Below, piece after piece: positions 57,601-64,000 of a stretch of DNA of 64,000 bases. Numbering within the stretch: position 1 is the stretch's first letter; every line of letters starts with the position of its first letter. Position numbers and translations under genes: made by a program. The notes beneath the pieces were generated by a model. The model was not told the DNA's origin and did not search any database. It saw only the letters and a program-made list of their open reading frames with translations. Location of the stretch: NCBI GenBank assembly GCA_943787435.1, contig CALSMK010000006.1:122401-186400 (forward strand), read 5' to 3'. Origin of the DNA: an uncultured Flavobacteriales bacterium. Lineage in GTDB: Bacteria; Bacteroidota; Bacteroidia; Flavobacteriales_D; Sanyastnellaceae.

Positions 57601-57839
57601 GCAACTTCAATCCAGTCGCTGAATTGGACAATGAATCTTGCGAATATGATTGCGCAAATCCATACTGCTTGGGCGACTTCAACAACGACGGGGTCTATGG
57701 AGCCACCGACGTCTTGGACGTCTTGTCTGATTACGGATGCTTTGTGGATTGCAGCAAAGATGTGACGGGAGACGGGGTCGTTTCCGCCAACGATATCTTG
57801 GCTGTATTGGCATTGTATGGCGCCTCTTGCACGGAATGA
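54612..57839 (+). CDS. Secreted sortilin/BNR-type propeller with cysteine repeat and dockerin-like end
   Basis: A 1075-residue protein with a signal peptide (HTLTLAVVLVMTHLASSAQ). At least nine Asp-box/BNR motifs (SQNSGVSW, TEDSGATW, SVDDGETF, STDGGWTW, STDSGATY, SFDGGSLW, SSDGGWSW, TQDEGVTW, TLDAGQTW) form a sortilin/VPS10-type propeller (about 100-750). A CARDB-like module follows (about 780-860), then one cysteine repeat (CTDLEACNFNPVAELDNESC) and two dockerin-like EF repeats ending YGASCTE. No sialidase residues were identified. ATG 54612 was chosen before the signal peptide. It follows the giant repeat gene by 88 bp and shares its C-terminal modules. Confidence 0.86.
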   Translation: MKQPLSRWHTLTLAVVLVMTHLASSAQDWSLGMLPGEDWGGAKGNFDAVWTDSIPERGKGFKPFNRWWKFAETRWAYGSMSSGLQSSAPWKATALEREGRASRSIPIAPVWSQAVPDGVPLQGGAGRVNRVLIDPSDTSHWIACAPSGGLWSSQNSGVSWTIMGTADWAGMGVSDVAFHPSNPQVLLAATGDSDFGSAYGIGVMKTEDSGATWSPTGLAFGLSETATVNRIHRKEGAPSQILAATSDGIWVSVDDGETFTQTLEGQCSDLIPHPGAPEVWHAALRPGEVHRSTDGGWTWSPVPGMPNPFSVSRYALATSPMAPNEVWAIGAKASTQGLQGIYHSTDSGATYNALDNIPNLLGYTVSGNDLGGQGFYDLALAVNPSDPNHIVAAGVNLWASFDGGSLWQCTGHWYGADSVPEVHADHHAVTFIPGTSDIVSAHDGGISRVHNGQIQDLSEGLNIGQVYHIGHSEVKKEQLLSGWQDNGVNFLSGSTHAKVIGADGFHCLIDPVDPSTLYAAEYFGKTHRSSDGGWSWEPWIGGNESGVDERGDWDTPMAFSPSQDNRIYVAKRRVYWTQDEGVTWGQTEALAGSQIQMLALSPSDDSTLIVAKGVNAFRTENLLSWSPLMGLPGLPVTDALIHKDADSSFWVSFGGYDPTDRIWKTLDAGQTWTGNGAGLPALPVNVMTQDTLSGDLYAGTDAGVYVLPLGNAEWTPYKAGLPEVVCSDLSIRYSTHELLLATYGRGLWKAPLHTVPQRDAAAMGILGASASACGARPSVTLKVRNAGTDTLVSASVLWNLNDTVNYGFILAPNHTIHLPWTEATPTSLPWGESLTARLLDVVSASGGVANGELEAGEDAVPENDVAQVRWEHRDHTGPVVFQTTADCFGLQTSWQVSDSSGLEWARRQHFDNEAITGDTLCLSHGCFTVLLNDGGGDGLAGATCGMSGDLNILSVEGDNVWTLSDPGLPDPNFGASASAFICLPLEGAFGCTDLEACNFNPVAELDNESCEYDCANPYCLGDFNNDGVYGATDVLDVLSDYGCFVDCSKDVTGDGVVSANDILAVLALYGASCTE

Positions 57840-57867
57840 AAATCCGCGGTGCATCTTGCGGACTCTT

Positions 57868-58764
57868 ATGGCACAATCATCCCCACGCCCCAAGTTGGTG
57901 ATCCGACGTTGGATTGCTGAAATCGAAGCTCCCTTGCACGCGTTGGTCCGTTCCGAAATGGGCCTTGGAAGCACCACGGCGGCCCGCAACATCATTCGGG
58001 GAGGCGCCGTTCGGGTTTCCGACGAGGTCGTCAAAATCCCTTCCACCGTGGTCAAGGTGGGGCAGGAGATTTCCACACCTGAATCCAAAGAAGGCAGAAA
58101 GCTCGAATCTGCAGCCGGAGCCAAATCCATCAGGCCTGCAGATGACCTCCCGTTTGAGATCCTGTATCAGGATGATGACGTGTTGTGCTACCTCAAGCCT
58201 GCTGGCTGGGTCAATGCATCCCCGAATCCCCGTGTGGACACCAGTTTCACCAGGGTCAAGGAGTACCTGATCGCCAAAGATTCAGAGGAGGGAAGGCCAG
58301 AAAAGCCCGTTCACTTCGTGAACATGCTGGACAAGGACAGCAGTGGGATTGCTGTGGTTGTGCGTGACATTGGTCTTCGCAGACGTTTGCAAGAAAACTG
58401 GACCAAATTTCGATTTGAAACCTACCTGCTCCTTCGCGGAGAAATGCCCGAGGATGGTGAGTTCAGTGCACGCCGCAAACCCGGCGAGAAATATTCGGCC
58501 AAGAAGTTCCCATTTCGCCGCATGAGGTCTGGTGGGAAATACACCATTTTGAAGGTCCAAGCTGGATTGCAAGAGATCCCCGATATTCTTCCAGGCCTTC
58601 GTCACCACGACTGCATGGTGTGTGGTTTGGGTACAGATGCACCAGACCCCCTTGGGCGTCAAGGCGTTCACCTGTTCAGGGCCGTGATGACCGATGATTT
58701 GTTGGACGCCATGTGGGAAGTTAAAACCAGGATGCCCAAGGAGTTTTTGAAGGTGGTTAAATGA
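57868..58764 (+). CDS. Divergent RluA-family pseudouridine synthase-like protein
   Basis: A 298-residue protein. An S4-like RNA-binding domain (APLHALVRSEMGLGSTTAAR, IIRGGAVRVSDEVVK; about 15-75) precedes an RluA-type catalytic domain (ILYQDDDVLCYLKPAGWVNA). The motif that is usually HRLDKDTSG reads VNMLDKDSSG: the catalytic Asp stays but the preceding Arg is Met. The usual TGRxHQIR segment is replaced (LQEIPDILPGLRHHD). It may modify a different RNA or have lost activity. ATG 57868 was used; 57817 lies within the previous gene. A terminator follows. Confidence 0.72.
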   Translation: MAQSSPRPKLVIRRWIAEIEAPLHALVRSEMGLGSTTAARNIIRGGAVRVSDEVVKIPSTVVKVGQEISTPESKEGRKLESAAGAKSIRPADDLPFEILYQDDDVLCYLKPAGWVNASPNPRVDTSFTRVKEYLIAKDSEEGRPEKPVHFVNMLDKDSSGIAVVVRDIGLRRRLQENWTKFRFETYLLLRGEMPEDGEFSARRKPGEKYSAKKFPFRRMRSGGKYTILKVQAGLQEIPDILPGLRHHDCMVCGLGTDAPDPLGRQGVHLFRAVMTDDLLDAMWEVKTRMPKEFLKVVK

Positions 58765-58767
58765 GAA

Positions 58768-58790
58768 ACGCCCCGACGTTTCGGGGCGCT
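58768..58790 (+). terminator. Probable terminator after the RluA-like gene
   Basis: CGCCCCGA / TCGGGGCG stem (58769-58776 and 58781-58788) with a CGTT loop; the following T run is weak. Confidence 0.6.
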
Positions 58791-58946
58791 TCAACCTTAA
58801 CCAAATCTGCACAAGTGCTTGGCTTGTGCTTGAACCATAATGTCGCTGCTTTCAGCTGTAGGGAATAGAGCAAACCCTGTGCCAAAAACTCAAACGGCAC
58901 CCATTCAAGTGTGAACGGAAGCCAATTGGGCTCCTCTGGCCAACCT

Positions 58947-58954
58947 TATCTTTG
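58947..58954 (+). promoter_or_regulatory. Candidate -7 element of the thiolase gene
   Basis: TATCTTTG followed by C is a perfect -7 match. A TTGGG at 58926-58930 lies near the -33 position. The ATG is 20 bp downstream. Confidence 0.6.
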
Positions 58955-58974
58955 CGGCGACTAAACCATCTGAA

Positions 58975-60153
58975 ATGAGCAGAACAGTTGTCATCGCATC
59001 AGCGCGACGAACCCCCATGGGATCCTTCCTCGGAGCCTTATCCAAAGTGCCAGCCACCCAGTTGGGCGCAACGGCCATCCAAGCGGCCATGGAATCAGCC
59101 GGAATCAACGGAGATCAAGTCGACGAAGTGTTCATGGGAAATGTCCTTCAAGCAGGACTCGGACAAGCGCCAGCTAGACAAGCAGCCAAAAGAGCGGGCA
59201 TCTCAAACAAAGCCATTTGCACCACAGTCAATAAAGTGTGCTCAAGTGGAATGAAAGCCATTCATTTGGCAGCCAACGCTATCGCTTTGGGCCAAGCTGA
59301 GGTGGCCGTGGCAGGCGGCATGGAAAACATGTCGCAAGTGCCCCATTACATTCAGGGCAGGGAAGGCGTGAAGCTGGGCAACCTGAAAGCCACAGACGGC
59401 ATGGTGTTGGATGGATTGACCGACGTCTACAACAATCAGCATATGGGCTTGTGCGCTGAGCTCTGCGCCAAAGAGCACACCTTCAGCCGAGAAGAGCAAG
59501 ACGCTTTCGCGATTGAGAGTTACAAGCGCTCAGCCGCCGCATGGGACTCTGGAGAATTTGATGCTGAAATCGCACCTGTTTCTGTGCCTCAGCGCCGCGG
59601 AGAACCCATCGTTGTTTCTCGTGATGAAGAGTTCGAAAATGTGAAACTGGACAAGATCCCTCACCTCAGCCCCGCTTTCGACAAAGAAGGAACTGTGACC
59701 GCTGCCAATGCCAGCACCTTGAACGACGGAGCCAGCGCATTGGTGATGATGTCAGCTGAAAAAGCAGAAGAACTGGGCATCACTCCATTGGCCATTATCC
59801 GGTCCAATGCAGACGCGGCCCACACCCCAGAACGGTTTACAACTGCCCCTTCATTGGCCCTGCCGATTGCACTGGAACGCGCAGGAGTGGGCATGGAAGA
59901 ATTGGACTTGGTGGAACTCAACGAAGCGTTCTCCGTGGTTGGCTTGGCCAACACCCAACTTCTCGGTTTGAATCCCGAAAAAGTGAATGTCAATGGAGGT
60001 GCCGTTTCGTTGGGACACCCACTCGGAAATTCAGGCAGCCGAATCGTGGTGACCTTGATTCACGCCCTGCGAAAGAGGGGCTTACGTATGGGTGGAGCTG
60101 GAATTTGCAATGGTGGAGGCGGCGCAAGTGCCATGGTCATTGAGTGCACATGA
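58975..60153 (+). CDS. Acetyl-CoA C-acetyltransferase (thiolase)
   Basis: A 392-residue cytosolic thiolase. The catalytic set is complete and at standard positions: nucleophile C89 (NKVCSSGMKA), H348 (SLGHPLGNSG) and C378 (GICNGGGGAS). Other signatures include ARRTPMGSFLGALSKVPA and GGMENMSQVPHYI. It condenses two acetyl-CoA to acetoacetyl-CoA or the reverse; whether it serves fatty-acid breakdown, ketone-body or mevalonate metabolism is unclear, as no pathway partner adjoins. It is translationally coupled to the NlpC/P60 gene (ATGA overlap). The promoter is at 58947. Confidence 0.95.
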   Translation: MSRTVVIASARRTPMGSFLGALSKVPATQLGATAIQAAMESAGINGDQVDEVFMGNVLQAGLGQAPARQAAKRAGISNKAICTTVNKVCSSGMKAIHLAANAIALGQAEVAVAGGMENMSQVPHYIQGREGVKLGNLKATDGMVLDGLTDVYNNQHMGLCAELCAKEHTFSREEQDAFAIESYKRSAAAWDSGEFDAEIAPVSVPQRRGEPIVVSRDEEFENVKLDKIPHLSPAFDKEGTVTAANASTLNDGASALVMMSAEKAEELGITPLAIIRSNADAAHTPERFTTAPSLALPIALERAGVGMEELDLVELNEAFSVVGLANTQLLGLNPEKVNVNGGAVSLGHPLGNSGSRIVVTLIHALRKRGLRMGGAGICNGGGGASAMVIECT

Positions 60154-60893
60154 TGCAGGGCGTCATTCGCGTTCCTCTTGCCCCCATTCGAGCTCAAGCT
60201 GACGACCGCGCAGAGCTGGTTACCCAAAGTTTGTTTGGCGAATTGGTGGAAGTGCATCCTGTTCAAGGCCTCCCTTTGTGGGTCAAAGTTCGGCTGAATC
60301 AAGATGGATATGAGGGATACATGGATGTCCGCATGGCAGAATTGGACCCTGAAGCGGTCCATGCTTTTGCTCAGGATTGCCATTTGCTCACTTCTCCTTT
60401 GACCTCCTTTTCGTGGGGTGATCAAACCCTGCATCTTCCTGCCGGCGCGAAAGTGCCCACGGCCGCTTGGCCAAACGCCAAACCTGTAGCTCCGTCTTCT
60501 GTGATGGATGCAGCCATGCGATTCTTGGGCGCTCCATATTTATGGGGAGGCAAAAGTGTGCTGGGCATGGATTGCAGTGGCCTGACCCAAATCTCAGGTC
60601 ATCTCTGCGGCCTGACCATCCCCAGGGACGCGAGTCAACAATGGAAGTCCCTCCAAAAACTTCAAAAGCAGCATTCCCAGTTAGAGACAGGGGACTTGGT
60701 GTATTTCCACAAAGTGGGAAGCACGTCCATCAGCCATGTTGGTTTGGCCTGGATGGATCAAGGCGTCTCCCAAGTGCTCCATGCTTCAGGTGAGGTGCGT
60801 GTCGATGACCTCGGCCCAGAAGGCATCATCAGAGATGGTGACTTGACCCATGCTTGGAGCGGCGCGACGGCTTGGCCCGTTATCTCTGAATGA
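60150..60893 (+). CDS. NlpC/P60-family cell-wall peptidase with SH3 region
   Basis: A 247-residue protein. An SH3-like N-terminal part (IRVPLAPIRAQADDRAELVT, LPLWVKVRLNQDGYEGYMDV) precedes the NlpC/P60 domain (about 115-240) with C142 (GMDCSGLTQ), H196 (ISHVGLAWM) and H211 (VLHASGEV). The family cleaves gamma-D-glutamyl-diaminopimelate bonds in murein. No signal peptide is visible, so it may act on recycled peptides in the cytosol or leave by another route. ATG 60150 overlaps the thiolase stop. Its 3' end overlaps the convergent copper enzyme gene by 14 bp. Confidence 0.9.
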   Translation: MMQGVIRVPLAPIRAQADDRAELVTQSLFGELVEVHPVQGLPLWVKVRLNQDGYEGYMDVRMAELDPEAVHAFAQDCHLLTSPLTSFSWGDQTLHLPAGAKVPTAAWPNAKPVAPSSVMDAAMRFLGAPYLWGGKSVLGMDCSGLTQISGHLCGLTIPRDASQQWKSLQKLQKQHSQLETGDLVYFHKVGSTSISHVGLAWMDQGVSQVLHASGEVRVDDLGPEGIIRDGDLTHAWSGATAWPVISE

Positions 60894-62409
60894 CCACGCG
60901 GTCAGTTCCGTGCGGCCCTTTGAAAAGGTAAACACCTTCAGACAGGCCGTCCACCAATATCCGGTCATTGCCCGATTGGATCGTTCCCGACAACACTGAA
61001 CGACCACCCAAATCAAACAAGGTCCATTGGGCTCCGACAAATTGTGGATCCACCAGCAATTGAATGCGGTCGGAAGCTGGATTGGGTTGAAGCTGAATTT
61101 GAGGCTTCTCTCGCTCCATGGGCTCCACGCTAGAAAGCAAGGGGGTGTCCAACGAAATGTCCTCGTCGCCTTGCTCATAGGGGACGTAGTCAAAGAAGAC
61201 AAAGAACATCTCATCGCCCGTGTTGTCCCCGTATTCAATCATCTGCGGAGGATCGTTCGGGTTGAATGGATTGCTGGCCGTGTTGTCGTAAGAAGCGATG
61301 CCGTGAATGGTGTATCCGGCCGGCACCTTGGTCATGTAAGGAAACGTGAAGAACCCCTGCCAATTGAAGTCCCAAGCGGGAATGGAGATCAGTGGAATGG
61401 TGTCCTGGCCTCCGGGGCCCGTGGCAAACACCTCCCAAGACACGCCAATCAGGTGGCAGTGTGGAACAATGCTCAGAAGGCTCAAGTCCACCGGAATGTC
61501 ATAGGTGCCATGAAAGGTTTTGACCTGATTGGCGGGTATGAAGAAAGGTTCCCCCAGTGTCCAAGGCCCCATGATGCCTGTGGTCACCTCGCGTTCGATG
61601 GGGCCATCGGTGAGGAAAACATTGACTTCGGTCTGATCGGTCTCCTCCACGGAATTGGGGCCGTAATGCATCTGAATGAGCAGATCGCTGTCGGCGGGAA
61701 TGACCCGGCCAATGCCCTCGGGGTAGACTGTTGTCTGTGTCCCAGGAACCCAACCCCCAAAAAAGTTCTCGAAGGCATCAAATCCGAAATCGCCAAAGCT
61801 CTCGTATCCCGGCGCCGGGTCTTGCGCATCCAGCGTTTCTGCAATGCCTTCAATGTCCAGTCCCAAAATGGCGTGGTGCGCGATGGCCCCATTGCCAGGT
61901 CTGACTTCCAATGCCCTCACCGTCACGTCTTCTTCAAAATCAGTCGGAATCACAAAGACCTGATATTGATCGGTCATGTCTCCTTCGTGGGCATAGGGCT
62001 GGGGCATGCTGAACACCAAGTCTGGCTCACCAATTTGACTTCCTTCAGGAAAGTCAGGCGCACCCGGATTGTCGGCGGGGTCTCCCTCAGGCATGTCGGC
62101 ATCGACCCAAGCACTGATGGTTTCAATTTCGGCTGCAGACAAAACCCGCTCACCTACAAAGTGGCTGTATTCGGCATCGGGGGTCCAAGGTGGCATGTAC
62201 CCAATCGACGTGACGTACTCAATGAAAGGCCCATAGGCAGAAACCTCCTCATAGCTGGTGAAGGGCATCGGCCCAATCTCACCTGTCCTGTGGCACTCCA
62301 TACACGCATTGTGGATGATGGGGGCCACATCGGCATGGTAGGTGACCTGACCAATTCCTGCAACAGGAATGAGAAGCAAAAGGCAAAGGAGAATGCTGGG
62401 CGTCTTCAT
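60880..62409 (-). CDS. Secreted cytochrome c / copper type II monooxygenase-like protein with T9SS domain
   Basis: A 509-residue protein. The signal peptide (MKTPSILLCLLLLIPVAGIG) is followed by a class I cytochrome c-like domain with heme site CMECH (36-40). A PHM-like copper monooxygenase fold follows, in which all six expected copper ligands are seen: HH 178-179, H248 (IQMHYGP), H317 and H319 (VPHCHLIG) and M401 (GDEMFFVF). The end (QLQPNPASDRIQLLV ... DRVVIQR) is a T9SS type A sorting domain. The fused heme domain could deliver electrons in place of ascorbate; the substrate is unknown. A paralogue lies at 62933. A TATTTTTA box is 4 bp before the ATG. Confidence 0.87.
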   Translation of the reverse strand: MKTPSILLCLLLLIPVAGIGQVTYHADVAPIIHNACMECHRTGEIGPMPFTSYEEVSAYGPFIEYVTSIGYMPPWTPDAEYSHFVGERVLSAAEIETISAWVDADMPEGDPADNPGAPDFPEGSQIGEPDLVFSMPQPYAHEGDMTDQYQVFVIPTDFEEDVTVRALEVRPGNGAIAHHAILGLDIEGIAETLDAQDPAPGYESFGDFGFDAFENFFGGWVPGTQTTVYPEGIGRVIPADSDLLIQMHYGPNSVEETDQTEVNVFLTDGPIEREVTTGIMGPWTLGEPFFIPANQVKTFHGTYDIPVDLSLLSIVPHCHLIGVSWEVFATGPGGQDTIPLISIPAWDFNWQGFFTFPYMTKVPAGYTIHGIASYDNTASNPFNPNDPPQMIEYGDNTGDEMFFVFFDYVPYEQGDEDISLDTPLLSSVEPMEREKPQIQLQPNPASDRIQLLVDPQFVGAQWTLFDLGGRSVLSGTIQSGNDRILVDGLSEGVYLFKGPHGTDRVVIQR

Positions 62410-62413
62410 GGAC

Positions 62414-62421
62414 TAAAAATA
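62414..62421 (-). promoter_or_regulatory. Candidate -7 element 4 bp before the copper enzyme start
   Basis: TATTTTTA on the reverse strand (one change from TAnnTTTG) is followed by GTCC and the ATG at 62409. Same spacing as for yebC. Confidence 0.38.
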
Positions 62422-62462
62422 ATGGCTGGTGGACGTGCCCCCTTGATGGAGGTCAGATTTCT

Positions 62463-62933
62463 TCAATGTGCAGGCGTGGTCAACTTGAGGCCTTCGATGG
62501 GGCAACCCACTGCTTCGGTGAGGGGGGTGCGCACTTCATCGCCGTGAATGGCATCCGAAATGGCATCCCGAAGGTCCCGGTGTCGGGTTTTGTTTTTCCG
62601 GCGCCCGGGGGCGAAGTAGCGGTCATTGATTCGACCGCGATACAGGACGGAATCATGCTCGTCCAAGACAAACGCCTCGGGGGTCCAGCGCGCATCCAGC
62701 TGGCCGGTCCAGCCCTCATCATCCATGACGAAGTCCATCTTCAAGCCATAAGTTTCTCGGAAGACATCGATCTGGTCTTGGCGGGTGGAGGCGTTGGGAA
62801 ACACACCGAGAAACTCAACCGGGGCATCTGCAAATTCAGCTTCCAGTTGCCTCAGGTCGTAACTCATGTTTTGACAAATCGGACACAGCGGAGCCAAGAA
62901 CAAAATCACGCGTAAAACAGGGGAGGAGAGCAT
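62463..62933 (-). CDS. Thioredoxin-fold redoxin (TlpA/AhpC-like)
   Basis: A 156-residue thioredoxin-fold protein. The core contains LRVILFLAPLCPICQNMS, with the redox pair CPIC close to the N-terminus, then YDLRQLEAEF, PVEFLGVFPNASTRQDQIDV, GLKMDFVMDD and TPEAFVLDEHDSVLYRGRI. No signal peptide is visible with the ATG at 62933, so either it is cytosolic or the N-terminus is shortened. It overlaps the stop of the upstream copper enzyme gene (TGATG), and a second copper enzyme gene follows 54 bp downstream. A role in maturing heme or copper sites of the neighbours is plausible. Confidence 0.82.
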   Translation of the reverse strand: MLSSPVLRVILFLAPLCPICQNMSYDLRQLEAEFADAPVEFLGVFPNASTRQDQIDVFRETYGLKMDFVMDDEGWTGQLDARWTPEAFVLDEHDSVLYRGRINDRYFAPGRRKNKTRHRDLRDAISDAIHGDEVRTPLTEAVGCPIEGLKLTTPAH

Positions 62934-64000
62934 CAATCGCAGTTGGAGCCGTACAGGCCAAGTAGGAGCAAAACGTCGGCCACAGTGACCGTTTGGTCAT
63001 CATTGAGATCGGCAGAACAAGCGGTTTGACAACCAAAGTCCCCCAGCAAAATCAAGGCGTCCGCAACCCCAACGATACCGTCGCCGCTGAGGTCAGCAGG
63101 GCAGAATGCGTCTGCCGGACCCAGTGAAATATACTCGTCCCCTTCCTCGTAAAGGACCAGGTCAATGAAGACGAAGAACATCTCATCGGCCGTCTCTTCT
63201 CCAAAATACACCCATTGCGGCGGGTCGTTTGGATTGAAAGGGTTGGAGGCCGTGTTGTCGTAAGTCGCTTCCCCGTGCAAGGTGTATCCCTGAGGAATTT
63301 TGGTCATGGTGGGGAAGGTGAAATACCCTTGCCAATTGAAGTCCCAAGCGGGAATGGAAATCAATGGAATCGTGTCTTGGTTGTTGGGCGACGTGGCGTA
63401 CACCAACCAAGAGGAGCCAATCAGGTGGCAATGCGGAGCGATGTTCAGCAGGCTCACATCTGTGGTCACGGGCATTGTGCCGTGAAAGGAGGAAACCTCG
63501 TTTGGAGGAAGCTCAAACGGGGCGCCCAACTGCTGGGGCCCCATGATGGCCGTAAAGACTTCTCTGTCTATGGGCTCTTCTGACAAAAAGACATTGATTT
63601 CGGTCAGGTCAGACTCTGGAATGGCCGACGGACCATAGTGCATCTGAAGCAGCACATCGGCCCCTTCGGGAATCACCCGGCCAATGCCCGGCGGGTAGTT
63701 CACAGGAAGAGCCCCCGGAACCCAAGCCCCAAAGAAGGAGCTTGCCGCATTGAACCCGAACCCGCCAAAACTCTCGTAACCCAGTGCTGGATCAGCGTTG
63801 TCCAATTGCGCTGCCGCACCTGAGACGTCCAGTCCCAAAATGGCGTGGTGGGCCACGTTGTGGTTGCCCGGCTGTACTTCGAGGGCGCGAATGGAGGTGG
63901 CGCCATCCCAATCGGTGGGCAACACGAAAACCTGATACTGCTCCGTCATGTCACCACTGTGGGGATAGGCCTCAGGCATGCTCAATACGTGGTCAGGCGT
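62933..64000 (-). CDS. Second copper type II monooxygenase-like protein, partial, dockerin-like end
   Basis: The C-terminal 355 residues of a paralogue of the 60880 protein; the N-terminus lies beyond the right edge. The reading frame is open to the last base (TPDHVLSMPEAYPHSGDM aligns with GEPDLVFSMPQPYAHEGDM). All copper ligands are conserved: VAHHAILGLD, LLQMHYGPS, APHCHLIGSS and ADEMFFVF. It differs at the end: in place of a T9SS domain it has two dockerin-like EF repeats (CPADLSGDGIVGVADALILL, DLNDDQTVTVADVLLLLGLY, ending GSNCD). It overlaps the redoxin gene by one base, so the two are co-translated. Confidence 0.88.
   Translation of the reverse strand, partial: TPDHVLSMPEAYPHSGDMTEQYQVFVLPTDWDGATSIRALEVQPGNHNVAHHAILGLDVSGAAAQLDNADPALGYESFGGFGFNAASSFFGAWVPGALPVNYPPGIGRVIPEGADVLLQMHYGPSAIPESDLTEINVFLSEEPIDREVFTAIMGPQQLGAPFELPPNEVSSFHGTMPVTTDVSLLNIAPHCHLIGSSWLVYATSPNNQDTIPLISIPAWDFNWQGYFTFPTMTKIPQGYTLHGEATYDNTASNPFNPNDPPQWVYFGEETADEMFFVFIDLVLYEEGDEYISLGPADAFCPADLSGDGIVGVADALILLGDFGCQTACSADLNDDQTVTVADVLLLLGLYGSNCD

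Noticed and set aside
61027..62547. A 506-residue open frame on the plus strand
   Set aside because: It is antisense to the copper enzyme gene, whose reverse-strand frame has signal peptide, heme site, six copper ligands and T9SS end. The plus frame has no recognisable feature.

Overview
The window is chromosomal DNA from a member of the Bacteroidota, most likely a marine, Flavobacteriales-type lineage with fairly high G+C. The evidence is a SusC/SusD pair, many secreted proteins ending in type IX secretion (T9SS) sorting domains, a DNA polymerase III alpha subunit fused to a DnaQ-like exonuclease, a TonB receptor/DUF4249 pair, and promoters of the Bacteroidota type (TAnnTTTG at -7). No mobile element, phage, CRISPR array or rRNA was seen. 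One tRNA (Asp-GTC) is present.

Left end (1-13.4 kb): an alpha-glucan utilisation locus. The minus strand carries a Nudix-family regulator, a secreted GH13 alpha-amylase, SusC and a SusD cut by the window edge. The plus strand carries an apparent operon of pfkA, gapA, a BadF-type sugar kinase, beta-phosphoglucomutase and a GH65 maltose phosphorylase. Three copies of one 21-bp palindrome (core GTGT[AC]N5TACAC) lie in the promoters of susC, the amylase and the regulator/pfkA divergent region. This suggests one local regulon from extracellular starch breakdown to glycolysis.

13.4-24.5 kb is mostly housekeeping: a lamin-tail protein, PhoH with a PIN domain, rimM, rpsP (S16 with a long PA[AT]EEA repeat tail), folE, dnaE, trxA and a DUF58 protein. 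24.5-36.7 kb holds tRNA-Asp, a CsgG-like protein, a frameshifted T9SS hydrolase, a T9SS esterase, a kelch protein, two bacterial PH-domain proteins and a tightly overlapping VTC / DUF4956 / DUF2490 operon. A secreted propeller protein follows on the opposite strand.

36.7-58 kb is dominated by large secreted proteins: a putative HEKAH zinc metallopeptidase, a TonB receptor with DUF4249, a fungalysin-like (M36) protease, a 1516-aa beta-helix protein with about 27 cysteine-rich repeats, and a sortilin-type propeller. DAHP synthase/chorismate mutase, YebC and small orphan proteins lie among them. 58-64 kb has an RluA-like protein, a thiolase, an NlpC/P60 hydrolase, and two tandem copper monooxygenase-like proteins flanking a small redoxin.

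The most unusual theme is a two-copy dockerin-like (EF-loop) cysteine-bounded module at the C-terminus of several secreted proteins. In this window it never occurs together with a C-terminal T9SS domain. In the two paralogous copper enzymes at the right end, one copy ends in a T9SS domain and the other in the dockerin-like module, which suggests the two ends are interchangeable surface-targeting or attachment signals.
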